7,488 bases of DNA. It comes from Bacteroidota bacterium (lineage in GTDB: Bacteria > Bacteroidota > Rhodothermia > Rhodothermales > Bin80). Positions 1 to 7,060 of the stretch are shown one piece after another. The notes below the pieces were generated by a model. That model made no database searches. It had not been told where the DNA came from and saw only the letters and a list, made by a program, of their open reading frames with translations. A program made the position numbers and the translations under genes. The stretch's first letter is position 1. Every line of letters starts with the position of its first letter. Where the stretch lies: contig JAPPBZ010000310.1 in assembly GCA_026702635.1 (NCBI GenBank), positions 1 through 7,488 on the forward strand. The letters are read 5' to 3'.

Positions 1-659
1 GGTATGTCTCATCACAGTTGCGCAAGCCAAGGGCAAATGTCTCCTACCGTATCGTTGTCGAAGCTCCAGGACTGCGTTCCGTATCTGCCATTTCGATGGC
101 TCCTGCACCTCCAGTCATTCCAGATGCAGAGATCTCGAGATTGGGCGCTACTGACGTGTTCGAGGATTCAGGATACGTAGTCAGTTTTAGCTTGGAGAAT
201 CGCCCGGGTCTCAACTATTATAGTTTTGGCATTTTTCTTGGATTCCCTCTAGGCGGGACAACATATCGGGTTCAAGGCCTACCCATGCGCCATGATAGTC
301 CACGCTGGTTCTGTTCATTTAGGGATGTCCTGAATCCCGTGTCTGTGGAAGCTAGCGATGACTTTGATTGTTCCCTTGGGGTCTCTTCTGATCGTTTTGT
401 GGATGATCCAGTTTTTGACTTTGATGTCAAGGTGCAAATACCATCAGATTTGGGAAATCTTGAGGAAGTGACTCTAATCCTCTTCGTTACGGCTTTGAGC
501 CCAGAATATGTGGAATACCATGGTTCAATTGAAGAGCAGGAGGATTTCGGTGGATTTGGAGAACCGGCCAATATATACACAAACCTTGAAGGTGGGCGCG
601 GCATCTTCGCCGGTTATTCTGCAAGTCATCGCCTTTTCGATCTGGCAGTGATTGAGTAA
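1..659 (+). CDS. DUF4249-like envelope protein, 3' part (5'-truncated by window edge)
   Basis: The frame is open to the left edge (first full codon at 3, no stop), so the TTG at 18 is unlikely to be the true start; 218 codons are visible before the TAA at 657. The visible N-terminal part (YRIVVEAPG, then SAISMAPAPPVIP) looks like the 'tY.L.V.apg...A.t.vP.p' strand region of DUF4249 proteins. The C-terminal part, around FGEPANIYTNLEGG then GIFAGYS, looks like the conserved end of that family. DUF4249 proteins are usually lipoproteins of about 270-400 residues; the signal peptide and lipobox would lie outside the window. Two cysteines (99 and 118, counted from the TTG) could form a disulfide, which would fit an exported protein. 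In Bacteroidota these genes often follow a TonB-dependent receptor gene, so one may lie to the left; that is inference. Molecular function is unknown. The family call is from remembered motifs, not a search. Confidence 0.72.
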   Translation, partial: YVSSQLRKPRANVSYRIVVEAPGLRSVSAISMAPAPPVIPDAEISRLGATDVFEDSGYVVSFSLENRPGLNYYSFGIFLGFPLGGTTYRVQGLPMRHDSPRWFCSFRDVLNPVSVEASDDFDCSLGVSSDRFVDDPVFDFDVKVQIPSDLGNLEEVTLILFVTALSPEYVEYHGSIEEQEDFGGFGEPANIYTNLEGGRGIFAGYSASHRLFDLAVIE

Positions 660-679
660 TCGGGGGCATCACGCCCCGA
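660..679. terminator. GC-rich hairpin between convergent genes, possible bidirectional terminator
   Basis: The bases TCGGGG (660-665) pair with CCCCGA (674-679) over an 8-nt loop; an alternative fold pairs GGGGC (663-667) with GCCCC (673-677). The hairpin begins one base after the stop of the DUF4249-like gene and lies 26 bp beyond the stop of pckA on the other strand. No clear T-run follows on either strand, so it is not a textbook intrinsic terminator, but its place between two converging genes suggests that role. Confidence 0.45.
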
Positions 680-704
680 CGATTGATGACCAATAAGGCC
701 AGGA

Positions 705-2312
705 TCATCCGCCTCGGGGAAAATACATCTCCGATCCCTGATTACTCAGAGGACCGGCAGACTGAACTTGGGGGGAGCATTTGTTGATATACTGAGCAAA
801 ATTATCAGTAAAGAGAACTGCGAGGCGCCGGGCCGCTTCCTGATAAGCATCTGGATCAGACCACGCCTTCTCAGGAAATAAGAGACTTTTTGGCAGGCCG
901 GGGCACGTTGTAGGAATTGCCAACCCAAAGATAGGTTCGTGTACTGTGGGTACATCAAGGAGGTCTCCATTATGGATGGCATCAATGATCGCGCGGGTAT
1001 ATCGAAGCTGGATTCGTTCATTTCGATCCCCGATCATACCGGTGTTGATAAGCCAGACATTGACCTTATGTTTTTCAATATTTGTCGCCAGCAATTCAGA
1101 GTACTTTGCGGGGTGCCATACCAGAAATGCCGCACCAAAGCACGCAGAAAAGGTTGCCACCGGCTCATTGACCCCTATTTCAGTTCCTGCAACCTTGGCG
1201 GTATAGCCGCTGATGAAGTGATACATTGCCTGTTCGGGGCTCAGGCGCGCAATTGGTGGCAGAACCCCAAAAGCGTCAAATGTGAGAAAAATGATATTTG
1301 ACGGGTGCCGCCCCACGCAGGGAATCTGTGCATTCTGCATAAACTCAATGGGAAAACAGGCACGGGTATTTTGGGTCAGGGTCGTGTCTGTGTAGTCCAC
1401 GGAATGCGTGACCGGATCGAAAACAACGTTTTCCAGAACGGTACCAAAGCGGATCGCATTGAAAATCTCCGGCTCTTGGTCAGCAGACAGATTGATGGCC
1501 TTGGCATAACAGCCACCCTCGATATTGAAAATCCCATTTTCTGTCCAGCAGTGCTCATCATCACCGATCAGTGCACGGGCAGGATCTGCAGACAATGTGG
1601 TTTTTCCCGTTCCCGAAAGCCCGAAAAAAAGAGAGACATCTCCTTCCTTTCCCTGATTCGCTGAGCAATGCATAGACAATACCCCCCTGCGGGGCATGAT
1701 ATAATTCATGATCGTAAAGATGCCTTTTTTCATCTCTCCGGCATACTGCGTACCTAGGATGACCATCTCTTGATCTTCGAAAGAAAGATCGATGCTGGTT
1801 TTGGATGACATATAGGTCGTGTGGCGATTGGCTGGAAACATGCCGGCATTGTAGACGACGTAGTCCGGTTCGCCAAAGGCTTTCAACTCCTCATCGCTGA
1901 GCCGAATCAGCATATTTCGCATAAACAGGGCATGGTACGCTCGTTCGCAGATGATGCGCACCTTGATACGGTAGCGTGGATCCCATCCGGCATAGCCATC
2001 CACGACATAGAGTCGTTCGCGGGTATTGAGATAATCGCGAGCCCTCTCCCGGTTGATTTCGAAGGTATGCTGATCAATAGGCAGATTGACAGAGCCCCAC
2101 CAGATATCGCTTGCGCTTGGAGCCATCTTAACAATACGCTTATCCCGAGGGCTGCGGCCTGTCCTTTTTCCACTTGTGATAGCCAGTGCACCGCTCTGTG
2201 TAATTGCCGCGGTGGCTTCATTGCGCAGAGCATCTTCGTACAGTACCGCCGGAACCACATTCCGTCGGATGTCCTTGACTTCAATGCCGAAGGGAGTCAG
2301 GTCAAGTTTCAT
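705..2312 (-). CDS. pckA: Phosphoenolpyruvate carboxykinase (ATP)
   Basis: Cytosolic enzyme that converts oxaloacetate and ATP to phosphoenolpyruvate, CO2 and ADP, the committing step of gluconeogenesis from TCA intermediates. At 535 residues it is about the length of E. coli PckA (540). Visible motifs: TGRSPRDK at 51-58 (R53 matches substrate-binding R65 of E. coli); YAGEMKKG at 190-197 with metal/substrate lysine K196; SMHCSAN with metal ligand H215; P-loop GLSGTGKTT at 231-239 (K237); kinase-2 LIGDDEH with D251/D252; R317 in NTRACFPIEF; and adenine-site residues R433, I434 and T439. The usual NTGW before the adenine-site loop is NTGM here (M426). A tail of about 15 residues follows the normal AGP ending. 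The ATG at 2312 has no Shine-Dalgarno sequence; the first residues fit the family start. It lies 80 bp downstream of the acyl-CoA synthetase gene on the same strand, so co-transcription is possible, and both suit growth on fatty acids. Confidence 0.97.
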   Translation of the reverse strand: MKLDLTPFGIEVKDIRRNVVPAVLYEDALRNEATAAITQSGALAITSGKRTGRSPRDKRIVKMAPSASDIWWGSVNLPIDQHTFEINRERARDYLNTRERLYVVDGYAGWDPRYRIKVRIICERAYHALFMRNMLIRLSDEELKAFGEPDYVVYNAGMFPANRHTTYMSSKTSIDLSFEDQEMVILGTQYAGEMKKGIFTIMNYIMPRRGVLSMHCSANQGKEGDVSLFFGLSGTGKTTLSADPARALIGDDEHCWTENGIFNIEGGCYAKAINLSADQEPEIFNAIRFGTVLENVVFDPVTHSVDYTDTTLTQNTRACFPIEFMQNAQIPCVGRHPSNIIFLTFDAFGVLPPIARLSPEQAMYHFISGYTAKVAGTEIGVNEPVATFSACFGAAFLVWHPAKYSELLATNIEKHKVNVWLINTGMIGDRNERIQLRYTRAIIDAIHNGDLLDVPTVHEPIFGLAIPTTCPGLPKSLLFPEKAWSDPDAYQEAARRLAVLFTDNFAQYINKCSPQVQSAGPLSNQGSEMYFPRGG

Positions 2313-2329
2313 AATTGAGGAAGAAATAT

Positions 2330-2339
2330 CACGGCCGTG
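2330..2339. promoter_or_regulatory. 10-bp perfect palindrome upstream of pckA
   Basis: CACGGCCGTG is a perfect palindrome about 18 bp upstream of the pckA start codon, inside the 80-bp gap after the acyl-CoA synthetase gene. It could be a protein-binding site or chance; GC-rich 10-mers of this kind do arise by chance. No convincing -35/-10 pair for pckA was found in the same gap. Confidence 0.15.
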
Positions 2340-2392
2340 GCATACGGCGACGCTCCATATCCGTTGCGCGAGAAAGTGATGAATACCGCTGA

Positions 2393-4168
2393 CTAAGACG
2401 AGTACAGCCCGCCAATTTCTTTCTGGTATTTCGCAAACACATTCTTACGCCTCACTTTCAGCGTAGGTGTGAGCTCCCCCGTATCAATGGTGAATGGATC
2501 AAGGATCAAATGAAACTTCTTCACCTGTTCCCAGGGCGGCAGATCCTCGTTCACTTTATCGATTACGGTCTGAACTGCGTCATTCAAGATCTGTACATCT
2601 GGCTCAGATCCGTAAGCATTTTCTACGTAGGCGGCATCTACGACGATGAGAGCGGCACAGAACTTGAAATCAGGTCCAATCACGACGGCATGCTCAACGA
2701 GAGGATCCGACGCCAGTTTTACCTCAATCGGCACGGGAGCAATGTATTTTCCGGTAGAAAGCTTAAAGAGCTGTTTTTTCCGATCTGTAATATACAGATG
2801 GCCATCTTTATCAAGCTTCCCGATATCGCCGGTGTGCAACCATCCGTCATTGGTAATCGTCTCCGCGGTTTCTTCGGGCATGTTATAGTATCCGCGCATA
2901 ATATGCGGCCCCCTGGTCAAAATCTCTCCATCTTCAGCAATCTTTACTTCTACATCTCGAATCGCAGTTCCCACTGAGCCTGGACGAAGTTTTTTGCGCT
3001 CGTAGAGGGTAATTACAGGGGAGGTTTCGGTTAGACCATATCCCTGGCCACAATAAATTCCCAAGCCATTGATAAAAGCCTGCACCTGCGTTGACAGTGC
3101 AGCACCCCCGCTGGTCAGTGCCTGCAGATTTCCACCGAAGAGTGTGTTCCGTACCTTGCTGTAGACAAGCTTGTCCGCAAGCTTGTCCTGCAAACCTGAA
3201 CTGGGGTTTTCAAGGTCAAACCGTTCCGCGCGTCCAAAGGCCCACCGGGCAATCAATCCTGGGATCCCTTTCTCGGCCACGGCTTTGGTCATGATACCTG
3301 CGTGAACCTTTTCGAGCAATCTAGGGACTGTCGTCATGTGTGCCGGGCGTACATGTTGCATATCCTCCATCAGCTCATCGGTCGTTTCAATGAAGTAGAT
3401 GGGACAAGATTGGGAGAGATAGAAGGTAGAGGCAACGCGTTCCAGTGAATGAGACAGAGGAAGAAAGGATAGGACACGTGCAGGAACGTCGAACGGTAAG
3501 CGTTCGGCCAATGCAAGTGCATTGGTCGTCAAATTCCCGTGTGTGAGCATAACCCCCTTGGGCTGACCAGTAGTACCGGACGTGTAGCAAATTGTGGCCA
3601 GGTCGTCGCTGCTCACCGCCGCTCTGGTCTCATTGAGCAGATCTGGTGTCTCGGAAAGCTGTTTTTTGCCACGCTCAATCAGATCCTCCATGGTGAACAT
3701 ATCATCGGTGTATTTGCCGAGGATTCCCATCACCCATTTCAAGTCTGAATTTACCATCATCCCGCTGGGACACCGATCATACAATTCCTGAGACGATACG
3801 ATATATCCATGCACACCAGCATCACGAACAATGTGTAAGATTTGCCCTTCGGGCTGGGTGGTATAGATGGGCACGCTGACTGCCCCCAGAGATAACAGTG
3901 CCTGATCAGCAATGAGCCATTCAGTGCTGTTTTCCGAGTGGAGAGCAACCCGGTCCCCTTTTCGTATGCCCAGGCTGTAAAGACCTGCAGCACAGGCGTC
4001 CATACGCTCTCGAAATGTAGCCACATCCGTATCGGTCCATGTTCCCTTTCGTTTGGTAGAGGAAACAATGCCAGAGTTGTGGGTCAGGCCAAAATCAATT
4101 AAGTCACAGAGAGTCGAAATTTCAGTCATATTATCAGCGGAATTATTGTGATATCGCCTCACATTCAC
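2393..4168 (-). CDS. Long-chain fatty acid--CoA ligase (AMP-binding, COG1022 type)
   Basis: Activates long-chain fatty acids to acyl-CoA through an acyl-AMP intermediate, feeding beta-oxidation or lipid synthesis; probably cytosolic or at the inner membrane. Numbering is from the GTG at 4168. Adenylate-forming motifs are in order: phosphate loop YTSGTTGQPKG (195-205); GYGLTETSP (376-384); GWLHTGD (442-448) with ribose-binding D448; hinge region TDRKKQLFKLSTGKYIAP (461-478); and the C-terminal TPTLKVRRKNV (567-577), with the likely catalytic lysine K571. The STGKYIAP stretch followed by PIE is typical of the FAA1/COG1022 branch rather than short-chain synthetases. The reading frame allows a GTG start at 4168 (591 aa), but the ATG at 4129 (578 aa, MTEISTLCDLI) fits the family N-terminus better; neither has a clear Shine-Dalgarno sequence. 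A promoter candidate lies at 4224-4252. pckA follows 80 bp downstream. Substrate chain length cannot be read from sequence. Confidence 0.93.
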   Translation of the reverse strand: MNVRRYHNNSADNMTEISTLCDLIDFGLTHNSGIVSSTKRKGTWTDTDVATFRERMDACAAGLYSLGIRKGDRVALHSENSTEWLIADQALLSLGAVSVPIYTTQPEGQILHIVRDAGVHGYIVSSQELYDRCPSGMMVNSDLKWVMGILGKYTDDMFTMEDLIERGKKQLSETPDLLNETRAAVSSDDLATICYTSGTTGQPKGVMLTHGNLTTNALALAERLPFDVPARVLSFLPLSHSLERVASTFYLSQSCPIYFIETTDELMEDMQHVRPAHMTTVPRLLEKVHAGIMTKAVAEKGIPGLIARWAFGRAERFDLENPSSGLQDKLADKLVYSKVRNTLFGGNLQALTSGGAALSTQVQAFINGLGIYCGQGYGLTETSPVITLYERKKLRPGSVGTAIRDVEVKIAEDGEILTRGPHIMRGYYNMPEETAETITNDGWLHTGDIGKLDKDGHLYITDRKKQLFKLSTGKYIAPVPIEVKLASDPLVEHAVVIGPDFKFCAALIVVDAAYVENAYGSEPDVQILNDAVQTVIDKVNEDLPPWEQVKKFHLILDPFTIDTGELTPTLKVRRKNVFAKYQKEIGGLYSS

Positions 4169-4223
4169 GAGTGCCGACCTATTTAGGGGGTACTTCAGAT
4201 GTGATTACGTTACATTAGGGTGA

Positions 4224-4252
4224 ATTGTACGAAAATTTTTGGACAGGGACAA
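4224..4252 (-). promoter_or_regulatory. Sigma70-like promoter candidate for the acyl-CoA synthetase gene
   Basis: On the minus strand, TTGTCC (4252-4247, 4 of 6 matches to TTGACA) and TACAAT (4229-4224, 5 of 6 matches to TATAAT) are separated by exactly 17 bp. Transcription would start near 4217, leaving a leader of about 88 nt to the ATG at 4129. I did not find the Bacteroidota TAnnTTTG box on either strand of this intergenic region, so the sigma70 reading is used with caution. The spacer contains an A5T4 run. Confidence 0.4.
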
Positions 4253-4265
4253 AAGAATCCCTGTC
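4242..4265. promoter_or_regulatory. Perfect 8-bp inverted repeat overlapping the -35 box (operator-like)
   Basis: GACAGGGA (4242-4249) is mirrored by TCCCTGTC (4258-4265) with 8 bases between, so the half-sites are 16 bp centre to centre. It overlaps the candidate -35 element of the acyl-CoA synthetase promoter and lies 30 bp upstream of the moaC ATG. It could be a repressor site acting on the divergent pair, or a hairpin in the moaC leader. No T-run follows on either strand, which argues against a terminator. Confidence 0.4.
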
Positions 4266-4277
4266 AGGTATCAGGTA
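4264..4277. repeat. 7-bp tandem direct repeat upstream of moaC
   Basis: TCAGGTA occurs twice back to back (4264-4270 and 4271-4277), starting inside the right arm of the inverted repeat and ending 17 bp before the moaC ATG. It is the only short tandem repeat noticed in this intergenic region. It may be a duplicated binding site or a slippage product; its small size makes chance possible. Confidence 0.35.
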
Positions 4278-4294
4278 ACTCATACGATTCTAGA

Positions 4295-4780
4295 ATGCCG
4301 GAATTTACTCATCTGGAGGATGAAGGTGGCGTCCACATGGTGGATGTTTCAAAGAAGCCTTCTTCAACACGCAGTGCCTCCGCGGAGGGGATTGTACAAC
4401 TGGGGGTTGATACATATACGGCATTGACACAGAAGCGAATTGCTAAGGGGGATGTACTGACGACAGCGCAGTTAGCGGGAATCATGGGAGCGAAAGATAC
4501 TGCTCGACTGATTCCACTGTGCCATCCGATTCCATTGGATTCGGTCGTACTTTCGTTTTCATTTGATGAAAAGATGCACGCTGTGAGGATTCGAGCTAAC
4601 GTTACTTCATGTGGACGTACCGGAGTGGAGATGGAGGCATTGACGGCCGTATCGATTGCTTCGTTATCTATCTACGACATGTGTAAATCTATTTCAAAGG
4701 CAATACGTATCACCGACATACGACTCGTATCCAAAGATGGTGGTGTGCATGGTCGATATTCAGTCGACAGCACTCCGTAA
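4295..4780 (+). CDS. moaC: Cyclic pyranopterin monophosphate synthase (MoaC)
   Basis: Second step of molybdenum cofactor synthesis: rearranges 3',8-cyclo-7,8-dihydro-GTP, the product of MoaA, into cyclic pyranopterin monophosphate in the cytosol, usually as a hexamer. The ATG at 4295 gives 161 residues, the same length as E. coli MoaC. With this start the key residues fall at the E. coli positions: K51 in KGDV, H77 in LIPLCHPI, E112 and E114 in TGVEMEAL, D128 and K131 in IYDMCK, and K147 in VSKDGG. The N-terminal THLEDEGGVHMVDVS also matches. The frame stays open back to a GTG at 4220, but those 25 extra residues have no family match and run across the inverted repeat, so they were excluded. 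No Shine-Dalgarno sequence is seen. No moaA, moaD, moaE or mog gene is in the window. floA follows after 25 bp and may be co-transcribed. Confidence 0.96.
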   Translation: MPEFTHLEDEGGVHMVDVSKKPSSTRSASAEGIVQLGVDTYTALTQKRIAKGDVLTTAQLAGIMGAKDTARLIPLCHPIPLDSVVLSFSFDEKMHAVRIRANVTSCGRTGVEMEALTAVSIASLSIYDMCKSISKAIRITDIRLVSKDGGVHGRYSVDSTP

Positions 4781-4805
4781 CAGAAAAAACCTGTAGACGA
4801 AACAA

Positions 4806-5810
4806 ATGGAGAATTTATTGAACTTAGGCAGCTTTATTATCATTCTGCTGATCCTTTTTGGTGTCATCCTGTTGTTGTACTTCGTTCCGGTACGACTCTG
4901 GATCACGGCAATCTTCTCAGGTGTTCATTTGAAACTCTTTCGCGATCTGGTCGGAATGCGACTCCGGCGGGTCCCACCGGATCGGATTGTGAAACCGCTC
5001 ATCACAGCGCACAAGGCTGGAATTCCCGCTGAAACTCCAAAACTGGAGGCACATTTTTTGGCAGGAGGCAATGTCCAACAGGTCATCAATGCGCTGATTT
5101 CGGCAGATAAAGCAGACATTGACCTGCCGTTTGAGCGTGCAACGGCAATAGATCTTGCCGGTCGGGATGTATTTGAGGCGGTTCAGGTTTCCGTGAACCC
5201 GAAGGTCATCGAAACCCCACCCATTTCCGCAATCGCGAAAGATGGGATACAACTTCGTGCCATTGCGCGCGTCACTGTACGTGCCAATATCGAGCGGCTC
5301 GTAGGAGGAGCCGGCGAGGAGACCATCATTGCTCGGGTGGGGGAGGGAATTGTCTCCACCATCGGGTCATCTGACTCGCATGCTGCAGTACTGGAAAACC
5401 CTGATATTATTTCCAAGACCGTATTAGCGAAGGGACTGGATTCAGGGACTGCGTTCGAAATCCTATCCATTGATATTGCGGATGTAGATGTTGGCGAGAA
5501 TATTGGTGCGAAGCTGCAGACGGATCAGGCGGAGGCAGATCTACAGGTTGCGCGGGCCAAGGCGGAGGAGCGGCGTGCTGCCGCCGTCGCGCTTGAGCAG
5601 GAGATGGTTGCCCGTGTACAGGAAGCTCGTGCTCGTGTTGTGGAAGCCGAGGCAATGGTTCCCGAAGCAATTGCGGAGGCATTCCGCAAAGGCCAATTGG
5701 GGGTGATGGATTATTATAATCTGCGCAATATTGAAGCAGATACAGATATGCGTTCAGCAATTAGTGGAGATACGGAGTCTTCTAGTGAGGGCAAGGCCCC
5801 ACCATCCTAA
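4806..5810 (+). CDS. floA: Flotillin-like protein FloA (UPF0365)
   Basis: Bacterial flotillin that assembles into membrane foci and is thought to organise functional membrane microdomains. At 334 residues it is close to B. subtilis FloA (331). A strongly hydrophobic N-terminal membrane anchor runs from about residue 8 to 28, followed by a short second hydrophobic stretch (31-38). The SPFH/band-7-like region (about 55-230) carries family signatures: FLAGGNVQQVINALI, TAIDLAGRDVFEAV, SVNPKVIETPPISA, LVGGAGEETIIARVGEG and TAFEILSIDIADVDVG. An Ala/Glu/Arg-rich coiled-coil segment (about 235-290) includes QAEADLQVARAKAEERR. Then come GQLGVMDYYNLRNI and a Ser/Glu-rich tail. The ATG at 4806 has no Shine-Dalgarno sequence and sits 25 bp after moaC. 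The usual partner gene for an NfeD membrane protein is not adjacent. The stop codon overlaps the stop of the converging CNNM gene. Confidence 0.96.
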   Translation: MENLLNLGSFIIILLILFGVILLLYFVPVRLWITAIFSGVHLKLFRDLVGMRLRRVPPDRIVKPLITAHKAGIPAETPKLEAHFLAGGNVQQVINALISADKADIDLPFERATAIDLAGRDVFEAVQVSVNPKVIETPPISAIAKDGIQLRAIARVTVRANIERLVGGAGEETIIARVGEGIVSTIGSSDSHAAVLENPDIISKTVLAKGLDSGTAFEILSIDIADVDVGENIGAKLQTDQAEADLQVARAKAEERRAAAVALEQEMVARVQEARARVVEAEAMVPEAIAEAFRKGQLGVMDYYNLRNIEADTDMRSAISGDTESSSEGKAPPS

Positions 5811-7045
5811 TCGACAAGGGAGAGCTGGACGAGCTCAATCCGGTTTCGTGAGGCTTTGAGAATTTCGATTCGGAAGGTGCCAATGACCAAGCGGTCATTC
5901 GGGGAGGGAATTGCGCCGCTATGGTCAAGAATAAATCCGGCGATGGTTTCAAAATCTCCCGTGGGGATCGCTAGATCAAAGCGTTCATTGATCTCATCAA
6001 TTTCGGCCTTTCCGCCGAACCTGTAAGTACGGGGTGCTGTTTCGCTCATGGTTACCTCTTCCGTATCGAACTCATCCTGAATATCACCGAAGAGTTCTTC
6101 CAGGAGGTCTTCACGTGTGATCAAGCCGGCAGTTCCCCCGTACTCATCAATGACAATCACGATAGATCGGTGACTGTCCCTGAATTCTCGAAGAAGCTCT
6201 TTGGCAGGTTTTGATTCTGGAACGAATCGGGCGGGGCGTACGACCTCTTGTAAAGTCTCTGGGCTCTCAAACAAATCGTAGGCAAAGGCAATACCTACAA
6301 TCGTATCAATGTTTTCCCGGTAGACCGGTATTTTGGAATACCCGCTTTCAATGCAGAGTTGCCGAAAGTCTTCGAGAGAAGTGTCTTCCGAAATAGATAC
6401 GATCTCCGTCCGCGGTGTCATGCATACTTTCGCGCGTTTTTCATGCAGCCCAAAAACATTGGTGAGCATCTCTGTTTCCTCAGCATCAAGGTCAAGGGAT
6501 CCGCGCTCCACATTCTCTTCGATCATTTTTTCAAACGAACGGCGGGAGAAGCGGGTAAGCTGATCAGATGCGCCGCCGAGTCCCTTGAGAAGTAGCTGCG
6601 ATGTCCAGCCAACTAGGAGGATGAGGGGCAGGAGTGCGATATAGGTTACAACAAGCGGGATCGCAAGAAAAAAAACTGCCCGATTTGCAGTCTCCCGCAT
6701 GATGGTTTTGGGAAGTATCTCGCCAATTAGCAGCACCACAATCGCAGCGATGAGCGTCTGAACAATCAACTGTGGGCTCTCACCGGTCACATAGCGGGAT
6801 AGTGGTTCAGCCAGGACGAGTGCCATGGCGGTGGAAAAGATGACCAGTGCGATATTATTGCCGACCAAAGTGGTCGTCAATAATCGTGTAGGTGATTCGA
6901 AGAAAAAAGTGACCAGATGTCCGAGAACACCGCGGCGACGTGCACGCATTTCGACGCGTAGGCGGTTCGCGGCGACGAATGCGATTTCTGTGCCAGAGAA
7001 GAACGCACTCAAAAAGAGAGTACTAATTATTACAGACAGGGCCAT
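5807..7045 (-). CDS. CNNM/CorC-type membrane protein (DUF21, CBS pair, CorC_HlyC domain)
   Basis: Member of the HlyC/CorC (CNNM) family, often annotated as hemolysin; characterised relatives take part in Mg2+ (and Co2+) export or homeostasis. The DUF21 membrane domain (about 1-160) holds FSGTEIAFVAANRLR at 16-30, LVGNN at 60-64 and GEILPK at 108-113, with hydrophobic segments near 3-25, 55-79, 92-112 and 122-148. Two CBS motifs follow: the first from MTPRTEIVSI (209-218) to about 260, the second from about 268 to 325 with VIDEYGGTAGLITREDLLEEL at 298-318. A CorC_HlyC domain (about 335-412) contains FETIAGFILDHSG. At 412 residues it is full length. The ATG at 7045 fits the family start; an in-frame TGA lies six codons upstream and is the stop of the preceding gene. 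That gene is 15 bp away on the same strand, so a two-gene operon is likely. The substrate ion and any haemolytic role are not shown by sequence. Confidence 0.94.
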   Translation of the reverse strand: MALSVIISTLFLSAFFSGTEIAFVAANRLRVEMRARRRGVLGHLVTFFFESPTRLLTTTLVGNNIALVIFSTAMALVLAEPLSRYVTGESPQLIVQTLIAAIVVLLIGEILPKTIMRETANRAVFFLAIPLVVTYIALLPLILLVGWTSQLLLKGLGGASDQLTRFSRRSFEKMIEENVERGSLDLDAEETEMLTNVFGLHEKRAKVCMTPRTEIVSISEDTSLEDFRQLCIESGYSKIPVYRENIDTIVGIAFAYDLFESPETLQEVVRPARFVPESKPAKELLREFRDSHRSIVIVIDEYGGTAGLITREDLLEELFGDIQDEFDTEEVTMSETAPRTYRFGGKAEIDEINERFDLAIPTGDFETIAGFILDHSGAIPSPNDRLVIGTFRIEILKASRNRIELVQLSLVD

Positions 7046-7060
7046 GCGTGAAGCAGGCGA

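Noticed and set aside
272..708. Minus-strand open frames opposite the DUF4249-like gene (272-604 and 487-708)
   Set aside because: The plus-strand frame has a coherent family-like sequence to its end. The opposite frames have low-complexity or unrecognisable sequence, and the second overlaps the intergenic hairpin.
939..2318. Several plus-strand open frames opposite pckA (for example 1305-1664 and 1821-2318)
   Set aside because: They lie wholly or almost wholly antisense to a gene with full family conservation, show no recognisable domain, and are explained by codon use of the opposite strand.
4130..4168. N-terminal extension of the acyl-CoA synthetase from the GTG at 4168
   Set aside because: The 13 extra residues (MNVRRYHNNSADN) look unlike the family start. 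The ATG at 4129 is preferred, though the coordinates list the longer frame because neither start has decisive support.
4242..4265. Moco riboswitch or terminator in the moaC leader
   Set aside because: The Moco riboswitch is a far larger multi-stem RNA, usually before moaA or transport genes; only one 8-bp hairpin is seen here. No T-run follows on either strand, so a terminator is not supported.
4220..4294. N-terminal extension of MoaC from the GTG at 4220
   Set aside because: The extra 25 residues have no family match and cross the inverted and tandem repeats. The ATG at 4295 gives exactly the E. coli length and residue numbering.
5407..5760. Minus-strand open frame of 117 codons inside floA
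   Set aside because: It is antisense to the coiled-coil-coding part of floA, is rich in Pro/Gln/His as expected from reversed Ala/Glu/Arg codons, and has no domain.
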